Assembly: GCF_031583575.1 (NCBI RefSeq)
Contig: NZ_CP134146.1
Coordinates: 682,001-746,000 of the forward strand
Reading direction: 5' to 3'
Origin: Thalassotalea nanhaiensis
GTDB taxonomy: Bacteria; Pseudomonadota; Gammaproteobacteria; Enterobacterales; Alteromonadaceae
Length of the DNA stretch: 64,000 nt
Under the pieces are notes generated by a model. The model was not told the origin of the DNA, searched no databases, and saw nothing but the letters and a program-made list of their open reading frames with translations. This document shows, one piece after another, positions 9,104 to 18,746 of the stretch (its first letter is position 1; each line of letters opens with the position of its first letter). Made by a program: the position numbers and the translations under genes.

Positions 9104-10627
9104 CTAAAATTCGCCCTCAACAATTGTGACGCTACCACTTGACGTCCAACTGTCTAATTCTTTCTGCCATGCGCTAGTATCCCAGTTAAATTCATTGCCT
9201 AACTTTATCGCTGACTCTAGGTATTCAACCGTTTTAGCAAGTTGTCTTGGTTCCATTTTTAAATGAGCCATAGCTTGCAAGTAATGGTATTCTGGGTTAT
9301 CGGCTTGCGGCTCTGCAATATCTGCCAATATTTCAATAGCACCGTCGACATCAATAAGTTGCTCATCTTTAGCGACTAATTTTATTTCTGCAGTTTTTAA
9401 CTTAGCCGGAAGATGATCTTTTTCAGATGCTTGTTCAAACCAGAATAATGCATTGTTCTCATCGTTAACTACCCAAGGACTATCTTGTAATATTCGCGCT
9501 AGGCGATATTGTGCGTGGCTATGCTCTTGCTTGGCAGCCTCAAAAATCCAATGTACAGCTTGTTTAAAGTCTGTTTGTTCACGATAGAGCTTCAGTCCGT
9601 ATTCATATTTAGCCATAACATAGCCATGTTCGGCCGCGGCTTTAAGTAATTGGTCAACATAACCTTTTTCTTGCTTCAACCATGGAAAATTCAATAATGC
9701 CATAGCTTGATTGTACTTATCTTTAGGCGAATCACTATCGTCTAGCTTACTGGTTAACTTTCGCATTTTAGTGTAGAAATAGTTATAGTCGCGTTGCATT
9801 CTCCATTTGTTATAACTGGCGATGCCAAGGTATGTACGGTTAACAAAGTATACATTTTTATCGTTCAGCGTTGGCTTTGGTAACGTATTAAATGATAAAT
9901 CAAAAAGGACTGATTTTACGTCTCCGCTAGCTTTTACCTCGGTGATGTTTCTAATAGAGCCATCAGGACCTACATCATAATCGGCAATTAGAAAATAAGG
10001 CTCTTCTTCAGGGAATGCATCTGACTCTGATTCAAAACTTTCTGCACTACTGCCCATGTCATCAGCTCCCCCAGATAAACCTCCACCAGAATAGCCATCA
10101 TTCATTGATAATGAATTACTAAAACCCATATCTGTAACGATATTTGCATCACTCAAATCAGGCATATCATCGAAAAGTAGTTTATTGCTTAAGTTTTCTT
10201 CTATTATAATTGGCGCATAGTTTCGGTAAACAAGTTGTCTAGCCAATGCTTCTTGAGACGATTTGATCAGTTGTGTCACTTCAGCCTTTTCAGCAGGTTG
10301 TACATTAGCAATTAAGTTATTAACGATTTCTACAGAATTATCATAATTAAAATCAGCAGCCATCGAAAACCAAACAAGCGCTTTGATATTATCAGCAGCT
10401 GTACCTAAGCCTTTATAATGCATTACACCGAGTTGATAATAAGCTTTTGGGCTTACGGTTTCTGCGGCAACTAAATATTCATTTAAAGCTAAGTTGTATT
10501 TCTGCTCTAAAAAATATCTATCAGCTTTTTTGATAGTTGCAACATTGTCAGTGGCATTACTAGCACAAGTGATAAAAATAAATGAAGTTATCAGTGCTTT
10601 GATAACTGTATTGTTCAAAAATCGCAT
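9104..10627 (-). CDS. Secreted Sel1-repeat protein with a TonB-C-like middle segment
   Basis: A 507-residue exported protein (signal peptide about 1-25). Sel1-type helical repeats are visible around 60-95 (YYQLGVMHYKGLG) and again around 330-420 (AKYEYGLKLYREQ, AQYRLARILQD). Between them lie a Gly/Ser/Asp-rich linker (about 165-205) and a segment (about 210-265, YDVGPDGSIRNITEV) that resembles the C-terminal domain of TonB-like proteins in its G-x-I-x-x-I-x-V pattern; that resemblance is suggestive only. It precedes a sulfatase with a 10-base gap. Sel1 repeats are protein-interaction modules, so an adaptor role for the degradation machinery is possible. I do not recognise a named family for the whole protein. 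Confidence 0.78.
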   Translation of the reverse strand: MRFLNNTVIKALITSFIFITCASNATDNVATIKKADRYFLEQKYNLALNEYLVAAETVSPKAYYQLGVMHYKGLGTAADNIKALVWFSMAADFNYDNSVEIVNNLIANVQPAEKAEVTQLIKSSQEALARQLVYRNYAPIIIEENLSNKLLFDDMPDLSDANIVTDMGFSNSLSMNDGYSGGGLSGGADDMGSSAESFESESDAFPEEEPYFLIADYDVGPDGSIRNITEVKASGDVKSVLFDLSFNTLPKPTLNDKNVYFVNRTYLGIASYNKWRMQRDYNYFYTKMRKLTSKLDDSDSPKDKYNQAMALLNFPWLKQEKGYVDQLLKAAAEHGYVMAKYEYGLKLYREQTDFKQAVHWIFEAAKQEHSHAQYRLARILQDSPWVVNDENNALFWFEQASEKDHLPAKLKTAEIKLVAKDEQLIDVDGAIEILADIAEPQADNPEYHYLQAMAHLKMEPRQLAKTVEYLESAIKLGNEFNWDTSAWQKELDSWTSSGSVTIVEGEF

Positions 10628-10710
10628 TTCGTAAAGTCCTTTAATAACTTAATTGATTTAATAATGAATTTAACTGAATACACATTTATTGCTCTGCATA
10701 GCAATTTTCC

Positions 10711-10809
10711 AATCCTTTAACATCCATGTTGGATTGCCATTCCTTCATCCCTGAAGTGAGCAAACCCTTTAACATCCATGTAGGGTTACCATTACTTCAT
10801 CCCTGAAGT
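10711..10809 (-). repeat. Two tandem hairpin repeats, about 47 bases each
   Basis: Units at 10711-10757 and 10763-10809 have the same layout: a stem AATCC/GGATT (first) or AACCC/GGGTT (second) around a TTTAACATCCATGT loop, followed by a small hairpin CTTCA-TCCC-TGAAG. The two stems differ by paired changes that keep base pairing. Related sequences occur at 56206-56238 and 57141-57425. They lie between two leftward genes, just downstream of a terminator. Confidence 0.7.
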
Positions 10810-10810
10810 A

Positions 10811-10841
10811 AAAAAGGCTTCTCAGTACATGAGAAGCCTTT
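10811..10841 (-). terminator. Rho-independent terminator of the giant surface protein gene
   Basis: Perfect 12-base stem AAAGGCTTCTCA/TGAGAAGCCTTT with a 5-base loop, followed on the minus strand by a T-run. It lies 19 bases past the stop of the gene ending at 10860. Confidence 0.85.
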
Positions 10842-10859
10842 GTCAGTTAGAAGCGAAAC

Positions 10860-13800
10860 TTATTTAACGTTAAATAAGCGTCTAGCCAGAGTCATAGTCG
10901 AAAAGAACAACATAGCTAGGAATCCAAATGAACCATTATCAGGGCTCTTTTGTTCAGTTTTAGCAACCATAGCACTTAATTGAATCGTTTCAGATGTCCA
11001 CTCTGATTTGTTACCATCGGCATCTAATATATACGAACCATCATAGTCTCGAACATAGTTAGATACGGTAACCTCAATAACCAGTTCGTTATCGATATTA
11101 ATTTCAGGTATGGTAAAAGTTGTACTTGCCGGACTACCTAATACCTCATTGAAAGTAATTGGTACCGAAGCTGAACCTGTTTCATTAGCACCAGGTCTAA
11201 CTCTCCAAGCATAAGATAGTTCGCCTGCTTCGCTATCAAAAGAGGTTGATGCGTCTAGCATAACTTCTTCGCCTGCGGTTAACTCCATGCCCGCTAATGA
11301 CATCCCGCCTGCGTCACTCAAGTAGCTGAGAGTCGCATTAGGGGTAATAACAGCTGGTGCGTTCGTTATGGTTACTGAATATGTTTGAGAAACAGATTCT
11401 AGACCATCATCAATAGTCAACATAACTTCAAAGTCTGCTTGCTCTGTAAGCATTTCTGGCGCCATGATGTTAACGCTGCCACCATTGACAGAAGGCTCTA
11501 ATACAATGCCCTCAACACCTTTACCTTGAAGTTCAGTTTCAGGCACTAAACTCCACGTGTAAGTTGCATTGTCAGCATTTGGTATACTCGTTCCAGCGTC
11601 TATTGTAATCAGTTCTGATTCAACCGCTGCAATTGCAGTTCGTGGTGCTTTAATAAGAACAGTTCTCTTACTATTTTTTGGATGACCATCGTTAACATCT
11701 AGAATACCGTCATTATCATCATCGTCATCAAGGATAGCATCTGAGTTCGCAATACAAGCTTCTTCACATGTCTTCACATAGCTATCAGGTAGACCATCTC
11801 CGTCAGTATCAGCGGCGACAGAAGGATCTTCTGGGAAGCCATCAGCAATATCAATAACGCCATCTGCATCGGTATCTAAACCTGAAGGAAGCTCTTGGAA
11901 AGACAAGTTATCCATCCAAAGTCTAGCATCATCAGAATTATTTAAGTTAACTGAAGCATCACCAACTGTGTGCACAACAACTCTAAATGGATGACTTATA
12001 TCGATGTCTTCTGGTGCGACGAATTCTTCTGTAAGCGTAACCCATTTGTAAGCTGATTCTGCAGTTGCATCTAACTCAACGGTTGTTACTTCCGCAACGT
12101 CATCTACAACAGGTGCATCTACCTTCACGTATCGATAAGAAAGCTGTACTGTACCTAATGCAGCAGCATCGGCAGAGAACACATAAGTAGCACCAGGTAC
12201 AATACCTTCTACTTCACGGTATAAACCTTCTAAATGATTAGTACGTTTGTGGTTCATAAAGGCAACTACACCTGTTCGGCCTTCTGGTGCTCTAACGTCA
12301 AAACCATTTTCTGGTTGGGTTCGGGTTTCATTAATATATCGTGACCAACCTTTGGCTGTTTGCCCTATCGCTTGGATCTTATTACCTTCATCATCTACGC
12401 GTGCAGTAAAGATGGCGTTTGGCTCAGCAAAGCCATAGTTACCAATACCCCAGCCTTCAGTTATAAATCCAGTTACGGTTTCCATACCACCATCGAAGAA
12501 ATACTCTAATGGGTATTCAACGACTGGGAACGTTTTCTTAACAGTAGCAGGTATCTCGAAAGTATTTGAACTCGCTACAATGTTGTCGCCATTATCATCA
12601 AGAATATAGGTACCATCGTAATCACGCAGATAGTTAGTTACCGTAAGCTCGATAGTAATTGGAGTATCAGCCTTCACTAATGGAACATAGAATGTTGGAT
12701 CAGCGGCAGACATATCACTAAATTCAAGCGGAACACCACCTGTTACTTTCCATTTAAAAGAAAGCATTCCGTCTTCACTATCAAATGAAGCCGAAGCATC
12801 CAGTTGAATTTTTTCACCGTATGCTAATACAACGCCTTCACTGTCTAACATGCCAGTCATGGTTGCAGTAGGTGTAATAGCCGCTGGAGCATTAGTAACG
12901 CTTACATTGTAAGTATCACTAACTGTCTGTGCCGCACCGGCAACAGTTAAAGAAATAACAATTTCTTCTTGTTGAGCAATGTTAGTAGGTGCGGTAAAGG
13001 TAACCATAGAGCCATCTGGAGTTAATGAAACATTAGCTCCTGAATCTTGTGCCCAGGTGTATGTCGCCAATTCACTGTTTGGAACAGAAGGGCTTGCATC
13101 AATTGTTACTTCTTCACCTTCAACAACAGAAGAAGATTCTGTTGCAAACGCTATCATTACGCTTTGGCTAGCATCTGTCGGGTAACCATCGTTTACATCA
13201 AGAATACCATCACCATCATCATCGTCATCAATCACTAAATCGCTAGCTTCTTGACATGCAGCATCACAATCTTCGTTATAGTCATCAGGCATACCATCGC
13301 CATCAGTATCTACACTAGCTGCTGGGTCTTCTGGGAATGCATCAGAGCTGTCTGGCGTACCATCTTCATCTGTATCTGCTAAAGATGGAGGACCCATTAA
13401 TGAGTAGTTATCTGTCCATAATAATGAACGTGGCGTTACACTAATATCGCCAGTAGCGGGGTATGCAACACTTGGTGCAGTGTGAATAAAGACAATAAAG
13501 TCTTTCGTAATATCTACGTCAGCAGGTACTGCAAAACTATCGGTTACATTAACCCATGCGCCATCGGAAACGACTTCGTTGGTTAACTGAACAACAGTTC
13601 TGGTTTCTTCACCTGTTTTAACATAAGAGTAAGCCCAACGAACACTACCTTTGTTGGCTGCATCACCTGATAGTTCATAGGTTTTACCAATTTGGATTTC
13701 TTCAACAATGCGGCCAATACCGGCTGCATCATTATTTCGATTGTGGTTACAAAATGCCACGGCTTCACTGTCATTTCCTGCAGGAATTGCCTCTGAACCT

Positions 13801-14654
13801 GCAGCAGGTTTGGCCGTTTGTGTTCTATCTTTGTTGATGAAACGACACCAACCTGATTTGAATCCCGCGACTTCTACACTATAAGCTGCAGTTGTACCAT
13901 CTGATAGAAGCGGACCATTACCCCAAGCGCTGTTACCTGAGCCAAAGCCAGTTACACTTTCTAAATCACCACCAGAGAAATATTCTACAGGGTCTGGTAA
14001 GAACATTACTTCGTAATCATCTACCCACATTAAAGAGCGAGGGGTTTCTAAAATTACTGTTTCAGGATGAGCGTCACTAGGCTGTGTGTGTATATAAACA
14101 CGAAATTGTTTGGTTAAATCAGCATCAGCTGGCACAGTGAATTTATCTGTAATTGTTACCCACGCAAGATCTGACACAACAATATTGTCCAAGTCTGTGT
14201 TAGTAACAACATCTTCACCTTGTTTGGTATATTCAATCGCCCATTGTAATGAACCGCGCGTTGCACCTTTTGCCGAAACACTATAAGTTTTACCTGATTC
14301 TAGGCCTTCAACAGCACGATAAATACCACCACTGTCATCAGCTCGCTTGTGGTTACAATAGGCAACGTTAGTGTTATTTCCAGCAGGTGAATGCTCTGTC
14401 ACACCTGCTTTTTCAGAAGTTATTGTGTCATTAATAATACGACACCAACCCGGTCCAATTTGACCCCATGCTTGGGTAGTACCGTCAGATAACATTGGCC
14501 CGACATTAAAAGCTAGATTGCCACCAGCGTTAAAACCTGTGAGGCCTTCTAATGTACCTTCTGAAGTTAAATTTTCAGCAAGTGAAGGAGCACTTGCAAA
14601 GATTAACGTTGCAGCAACTGCTGTAGCAACTTTAGTTTTTAATAATTTGCTCAT
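10860..14654 (-). CDS. Giant multidomain surface protein: carbohydrate-binding-like, TSP3 and PKD-like repeats
   Basis: I choose the ATG at 14654, which opens a clear signal peptide (about 1-26) after GAGAA; an in-frame ATG at 14732 would add 26 charged residues. The 1264-residue protein has three CenC/CBM-like domains (about 30-215, 225-420, 695-890; each with GW(C/S)R-INxT, an F/Y-C/M-N-H-(K/N)-R motif and a GKTY turn). It also has two Asp-rich thrombospondin type 3-like calcium blocks (about 430-500 and 910-975), several PKD/REJ-like beta domains, and a C-terminal helix ending ARRLFNVK that resembles GlyGly-CTERM sorting tails. No catalytic domain is seen. A LacI-type operator lies 96 bases upstream, matching those of the TonB receptor and GH2. 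A cell-surface glycan-capture role is inferred. Confidence 0.85.
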   Translation of the reverse strand: MSKLLKTKVATAVAATLIFASAPSLAENLTSEGTLEGLTGFNAGGNLAFNVGPMLSDGTTQAWGQIGPGWCRIINDTITSEKAGVTEHSPAGNNTNVAYCNHKRADDSGGIYRAVEGLESGKTYSVSAKGATRGSLQWAIEYTKQGEDVVTNTDLDNIVVSDLAWVTITDKFTVPADADLTKQFRVYIHTQPSDAHPETVILETPRSLMWVDDYEVMFLPDPVEYFSGGDLESVTGFGSGNSAWGNGPLLSDGTTAAYSVEVAGFKSGWCRFINKDRTQTAKPAAGSEAIPAGNDSEAVAFCNHNRNNDAAGIGRIVEEIQIGKTYELSGDAANKGSVRWAYSYVKTGEETRTVVQLTNEVVSDGAWVNVTDSFAVPADVDITKDFIVFIHTAPSVAYPATGDISVTPRSLLWTDNYSLMGPPSLADTDEDGTPDSSDAFPEDPAASVDTDGDGMPDDYNEDCDAACQEASDLVIDDDDDGDGILDVNDGYPTDASQSVMIAFATESSSVVEGEEVTIDASPSVPNSELATYTWAQDSGANVSLTPDGSMVTFTAPTNIAQQEEIVISLTVAGAAQTVSDTYNVSVTNAPAAITPTATMTGMLDSEGVVLAYGEKIQLDASASFDSEDGMLSFKWKVTGGVPLEFSDMSAADPTFYVPLVKADTPITIELTVTNYLRDYDGTYILDDNGDNIVASSNTFEIPATVKKTFPVVEYPLEYFFDGGMETVTGFITEGWGIGNYGFAEPNAIFTARVDDEGNKIQAIGQTAKGWSRYINETRTQPENGFDVRAPEGRTGVVAFMNHKRTNHLEGLYREVEGIVPGATYVFSADAAALGTVQLSYRYVKVDAPVVDDVAEVTTVELDATAESAYKWVTLTEEFVAPEDIDISHPFRVVVHTVGDASVNLNNSDDARLWMDNLSFQELPSGLDTDADGVIDIADGFPEDPSVAADTDGDGLPDSYVKTCEEACIANSDAILDDDDDNDGILDVNDGHPKNSKRTVLIKAPRTAIAAVESELITIDAGTSIPNADNATYTWSLVPETELQGKGVEGIVLEPSVNGGSVNIMAPEMLTEQADFEVMLTIDDGLESVSQTYSVTITNAPAVITPNATLSYLSDAGGMSLAGMELTAGEEVMLDASTSFDSEAGELSYAWRVRPGANETGSASVPITFNEVLGSPASTTFTIPEINIDNELVIEVTVSNYVRDYDGSYILDADGNKSEWTSETIQLSAMVAKTEQKSPDNGSFGFLAMLFFSTMTLARRLFNVK

Positions 14655-15044
14655 AGTTTTCTCGTATTCTTCTTTGTTGTGTTCCAACAAATGCTTTTTG
14701 TTGTATAAACTTTGTTGTTGAAAACGGATCATTATCTAATTTTTATTATTAGGGATAACGTTATACCTAATTTACACTCTGTAAAGAATTTGTAAACCTT
14801 TTTATCGTATAAATCATAAAATAAAGCGATTTAATTTAACCTTAGCATTATTTAATGTCAACAATATGTAGTTTAAGGTTTTGATAAATAAGCGTTTATA
14901 TGTAAGATTTTAAGTGTTTTAAATGGAGTGGATTTTTTAGCTGTTTACTATTATTACTCTTTTAGCGTTTAAAATAGACAAAACCTTGCATTAAATAAGG
15001 TGGTTAACATCTTGTTTACATTACTTTCTGTTGAGTATTTATAA
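14655..15044. other. Intergenic region, 390 bases
   Basis: Leader and promoter region of the leftward surface protein gene plus the tail of the GH2 transcript. It holds the operator at 14750-14769, an AT-rich TTTATCGTATAA-type element near 14800-14812 and many short A/T runs. I see no gene in it. Confidence 0.7.
14750..14769 (-). promoter_or_regulatory. LacI-type operator upstream of surface protein gene
   Basis: TAGGGATAACGTTATACCTA, a CG-centred palindrome matching its own complement at 18 of 20 positions. The minus strand contains TAACGTTATCC, fitting TAACGTTNTCC shared with the sites at 18431, 36104 and 39401. Proposed target of the LacI protein encoded at 35018-36028. Confidence 0.75.
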
Positions 15045-15081
15045 AAAACGCCCTTATTTATATGATAAATAAGGGCGTTTT
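15045..15081 (-). terminator. Rho-independent terminator of the GH2 gene
   Basis: Long stem AAAACGCCCTTATTTA paired with AAATAAGGGCGTTTT around a short loop, followed by A/T-rich sequence. It lies 9 bases past the GH2 stop at 15090. Confidence 0.85.
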
Positions 15082-15089
15082 AATAGATT

Positions 15090-18000
15090 TTAAAAAGTAG
15101 AGGTTTGAATAATAAAGCTAAAGCTCAATGGTTTATCAGCTCTTACATGATATTTCTGCATGGTTTTAGCCCCCCAACTGTGATCGCCACCAACGCCATG
15201 AATGGCTAAATCCAAGTTCACGTTGATATATGGGCGAACGGGTAAGTCATAGTAATGCTTGCGCCTGATGCGCGCGGCTTCTGAAAATTTATCATTTACA
15301 TCAGTAATAGAGTACAAGTCGGTTTCATTGTGTGACCATGCTCTAAAGTTAAACGGTTGCATGCCTGTTACTTGTAAAGATACTTGCTCGTTAGCAAAAC
15401 CAGCACTGCGAACATCGCTGCGGTTGCTGCTATCGGTAGCCGAAACATAAGGCACCTGGAACTCAGTCAACGATTTTTGGTAGTTGCCAATACGGGCTGC
15501 GGTTTTTCTATCTGGGTAGTTTTCAAATGGTCCTCTACCATACCAACTTATATCACTTAGCGATGGCTCTAAGGCAACACGCATACCAAATTTAGGCATG
15601 TACTTTTCAGTTATTCGAGCAACATCTGGTATATAGTCTGCCTGTACTTGAATATCGCCTTGATCATTAATTAAATAGACCAGTTTGTAATCGGCATTAT
15701 TAACGATTAATTTAGCGTTAACTGTTATCTCAACGAGATTTGAATCGAGTGTTTTCGTGTTAATTGAAGTGATTTTTCGATACGCAGCGGCATTCATCCA
15801 GTTAGCCATTCGTTCAATAAACTTATTACGGCCTTGGTTGTTATTTACCGGTTTCCAAAAGTAGGGCGCAAGTGGTTCAACTAGTAACTCTTGCTTGCCA
15901 ATTTGGTAACTACTGATCTCTCCGGTAATGGCATCAATACTAATTTGTTTATTATTTGTATTAACCAAAATGTGATCAGCCGTTTTTGTTACATCAATGG
16001 TTGCGTTATTGCTTTTAGCTATAACAGCGTATTGATAAGGACTGATAACAAACTGCTCAAAGGCAACTTCAAAACCTTTTTCAGCCCAAACTTCGTTTTG
16101 TTTTGTATGCGCAGATACTTCAAGCAATAGCTCACCATATTGTTTATCACTGTCGGCGTTAAAAGGGATACTAAATTCAGTCTGCCCTTTGGCTGCAGCA
16201 CTAACGTTAAAGTTACCTTTAGCGATAACTTTATCTTGATCTTTCACTTGCCATTTAAAGTCGTATTTGGCCAAATCAGTGAAATCAAAGCGGTTGCTAA
16301 TATTAATGGTTAACGGTTTTTCGGTTTGCTTGAACCAAATATTTTGCTGAACTTTTTTCGCTTCATAGTAACTTGGAAACGGCTTTCTATCTGCAGACAC
16401 AATGCCATTAAGTAAAAATTCGGCGTCGGTAGGTTTGTCACCAAAGTCACCACCGTAAGCCCAAACTTCACGTTCATCGTTTAAGCTTAGCTGTTTAGGA
16501 TCGCTGCCATAACTTACCATTGCAGTATTTTTAACTCGCGCAAGACCTTGATCTACCCAGTCCCATATTGCACCACCTACATAATTATCGTTGGCGTAAA
16601 TTGTATCCCAATGCTCTTGAAAATTACCTAATGAATTACCCATAGCGTGGGCATATTCACGTTGAATAAATGGCTTGTTAACCTTTTTAGATTTCTTTAG
16701 ATATTCATGCACATCAGTGGTTGTGCGATAACTGCGTTCAACAAAATCAGATGCCTCTGCATCGGTATCTGATAAAAGAGGACGAGAACTATCGATAGCT
16801 AATATTGCTTCTCGCATGGCCATAAAATTACGCCCAGCACCACCTTCATTGCCTAATGACCAAATGGCTATTGCCGTATAGTTTTTGTTGGTATGTACCA
16901 TAGAGGTTGCTCTATCAATATGGGCGATAGTCCAGTTAGGGTTATCACCAAGTATTTTGTTACGCGTTTTATAGCCATGACTTTCTTGGTTAGCATCATC
17001 AAGTACATAAAGACCATATTCATTGGCAAGTGCGTACCAACGATGATCATTAGGGTAGTGACTGGTACGTACTAAATTAAAGTTACCTTGTTTCATTAAT
17101 TTAATATCCAACTCCATGGTTTTTAAATCAACATAACGACCCATTCTAGGATGATGTTCATGGCGGTTTACGCCTTTGATTTTTACAGACTTACCATTTA
17201 CCCAAAATTGGTTGTTTTCAACCTTGGTTTCTTTAAAACCAAACGACCAAGGAATGTACTCAAGTGCATTACCCTCATTATCAACAACCGCTAACATCAT
17301 AGAATAAAGCGTAGGGGATTCAGCGCTCCATAGACTCACATCGCTAAGATCTAACGATATATTCCCTGATTGTTCACCTTGTTTTTGTTCTATTTTAGCT
17401 GATTGTTCGCTAAGTAATTCTCCATCTGGAGAATATAAAGTCATTTGCAATTGATGATCTTGAAATGACTTTGAATCATCAGAATTTGCTAGATCAAAAT
17501 CAATATTTAAAGTCGCGTCTTGATAATTGTTTTTAAGATCGGTGCGAATAAGAAAATCTTCTAAATAAACTTGTGGACGAGCAATTAAATTAACGTCTCT
17601 AAATATACCGCTAAAGCGCCACATATCTTGACCTTCAAGGTAACTGCCATCTGACCATCGATATACTTCAACAGCCAAGTCATTCTCACCGTCAACTAGA
17701 TATTCACTAATATCAAATTCAGCAGGAGTCATACTGCCTTGGCTATAACCGACCTTTTCACCGTTAACCCATAAATAGAATGCTGACTTAACACCTTGAA
17801 ATTCAATGAAGACCTGTTGGTTTGCTAAGCTTTTATCAACAGTGAATTTACGCTTGTAACTGCCTACCGGATTACGATTAACAAAGTTAGTGTAATGCTT
17901 TGGTGGTTCGGTCATTACTCTAGGCTGGTCTTTGGCAAATGGGTAAGGATGATTGGTATAAATTGGTGTGCCATAGCCTTGAGTTTGCCAATTACCGGGT

Positions 18001-18317
18001 ACATCAATTTCTGCCCAGGCGCTTACATCATGATCAGTTTTATAAAAGTCAGTAGGGCGCTTATCAGGGTGTCCTACCCAGTTAAATTTCCATTTACCAT
18101 TTAGAGATTGAATGCGAGTTGAGCTTTTATTAGTTTCAGCATTTTCTTTATCAGCAAAAGGGCGAATGAATGCATGTCCAGCCACTTTATTGATACCTAT
18201 TATTTGTGGGTTCTCCCAGTCAGGCACCGCTGATGATTCTGCAGCGACTAAATAAAAGTTAGCCAAGCAGAAAGTTGCAAAGGCTAAGGATATTTGCAAA
18301 AAACTTATTTTTTTCAT
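15090..18317 (-). CDS. Exported GH2 beta-galactosidase (LacZ-like)
   Basis: The start at 18317 gives a signal peptide (MKKISFLQISLAFA) with a GAGAT ribosome site; an upstream ATG at 18368 adds 17 residues and is less likely. At 1075 residues it matches full-length LacZ: sugar-binding jelly roll (about 60-225), Ig-like domain, TIM barrel with NRHEHHP, acid/base Glu491 in SLGNEGG, nucleophile Glu554 in REYAHAMGNS, and a C-terminal beta-galactosidase small-chain domain (about 780-1070). Unlike E. coli LacZ it is exported. It should release galactose from the non-reducing end of desulfated galactan fragments, feeding galETK. A LacI-type operator lies 114 bases upstream. Transcribed alone, with its own terminator. 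Confidence 0.95.
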   Translation of the reverse strand: MKKISFLQISLAFATFCLANFYLVAAESSAVPDWENPQIIGINKVAGHAFIRPFADKENAETNKSSTRIQSLNGKWKFNWVGHPDKRPTDFYKTDHDVSAWAEIDVPGNWQTQGYGTPIYTNHPYPFAKDQPRVMTEPPKHYTNFVNRNPVGSYKRKFTVDKSLANQQVFIEFQGVKSAFYLWVNGEKVGYSQGSMTPAEFDISEYLVDGENDLAVEVYRWSDGSYLEGQDMWRFSGIFRDVNLIARPQVYLEDFLIRTDLKNNYQDATLNIDFDLANSDDSKSFQDHQLQMTLYSPDGELLSEQSAKIEQKQGEQSGNISLDLSDVSLWSAESPTLYSMMLAVVDNEGNALEYIPWSFGFKETKVENNQFWVNGKSVKIKGVNRHEHHPRMGRYVDLKTMELDIKLMKQGNFNLVRTSHYPNDHRWYALANEYGLYVLDDANQESHGYKTRNKILGDNPNWTIAHIDRATSMVHTNKNYTAIAIWSLGNEGGAGRNFMAMREAILAIDSSRPLLSDTDAEASDFVERSYRTTTDVHEYLKKSKKVNKPFIQREYAHAMGNSLGNFQEHWDTIYANDNYVGGAIWDWVDQGLARVKNTAMVSYGSDPKQLSLNDEREVWAYGGDFGDKPTDAEFLLNGIVSADRKPFPSYYEAKKVQQNIWFKQTEKPLTINISNRFDFTDLAKYDFKWQVKDQDKVIAKGNFNVSAAAKGQTEFSIPFNADSDKQYGELLLEVSAHTKQNEVWAEKGFEVAFEQFVISPYQYAVIAKSNNATIDVTKTADHILVNTNNKQISIDAITGEISSYQIGKQELLVEPLAPYFWKPVNNNQGRNKFIERMANWMNAAAYRKITSINTKTLDSNLVEITVNAKLIVNNADYKLVYLINDQGDIQVQADYIPDVARITEKYMPKFGMRVALEPSLSDISWYGRGPFENYPDRKTAARIGNYQKSLTEFQVPYVSATDSSNRSDVRSAGFANEQVSLQVTGMQPFNFRAWSHNETDLYSITDVNDKFSEAARIRRKHYYDLPVRPYINVNLDLAIHGVGGDHSWGAKTMQKYHVRADKPLSFSFIIQTSTF

Positions 18318-18430
18318 AGGTATATCTCGTTGGTCTATTTTAATGCGTTTGCTGACGATGTATTTCACTCGTGGAAAATCAAAGAGTTTTTGTTTTAATT
18401 ATTTGAAACTCAAGCATCACTAATTATTCA

Positions 18431-18450
18431 AAAGGATAACGTTTTCCTAC
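18431..18450. promoter_or_regulatory. LacI-type operator between GH2 and clan GH-A gene
   Basis: AAAGGATAACGTTTTCCTAC; contains TAACGTTTTCC on the plus strand and an AGGA/TCCT dyad around the CG centre. It may control GH2 (start 114 bases away) and possibly the divergent gene at 18747. Confidence 0.7.
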
Positions 18451-18460
18451 GTGCTTGTAA

Positions 18461-18480
18461 ATTAATATGATAAATACTAT
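18461..18480 (-). promoter_or_regulatory. AT-rich TTTATCATATTAA element
   Basis: Minus strand reads ATAGTATTTATCATATTAAT, resembling elements at 5054, 33361, 46482 and about 46602. It lies ten bases beyond the LacI-type operator. It could be part of the GH2 promoter or another regulator's site. Confidence 0.3.
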
Positions 18481-18746
18481 ATTAAATCGCGAGAGATTTG
18501 AAAAGTTGGCAGTTTTTAAAAATATAGCTGTCGTTATTTCGTTTTACATTACTGAATCATTAGGTCACACAGCCAGTCGCATTACCTGTGGAAGCTGTTA
18601 GTTCTTTTATTGTGATATGTACTTATTGTTTAATTTAAAATCAACTTAGCTTCGTCTTCTCATACATACTCACCGATAAACTGGGTTTTTATAAAATTAA
18701 AGCTTAATTAAGGTGACTCAAATAATAAAAATAATGAGGAATTGTA

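Larger units (their letters stand above)
18318..18746. other. Divergent promoter region, 429 bases
   Basis: It separates leftward GH2 from the rightward clan GH-A gene. It contains the operator at 18431-18450 and an AT-rich element at 18461-18480, both nearer GH2. The part from about 18500 to 18746 shows no gene and no obvious repeat; the rightward gene has a GAGGA ribosome site just before 18747. Confidence 0.7.

Noticed and set aside
9094-9138. Upstream ATG of the iduronate-2-sulfatase-like gene
   Set aside because: It would overlap the preceding gene and put a charged stretch before the signal peptide; the ATG at 9093 is better.
10711-10809. CRISPR array
   Set aside because: Two imperfect units with no proper spacers and no cas genes; the structure fits a hairpin repeat.
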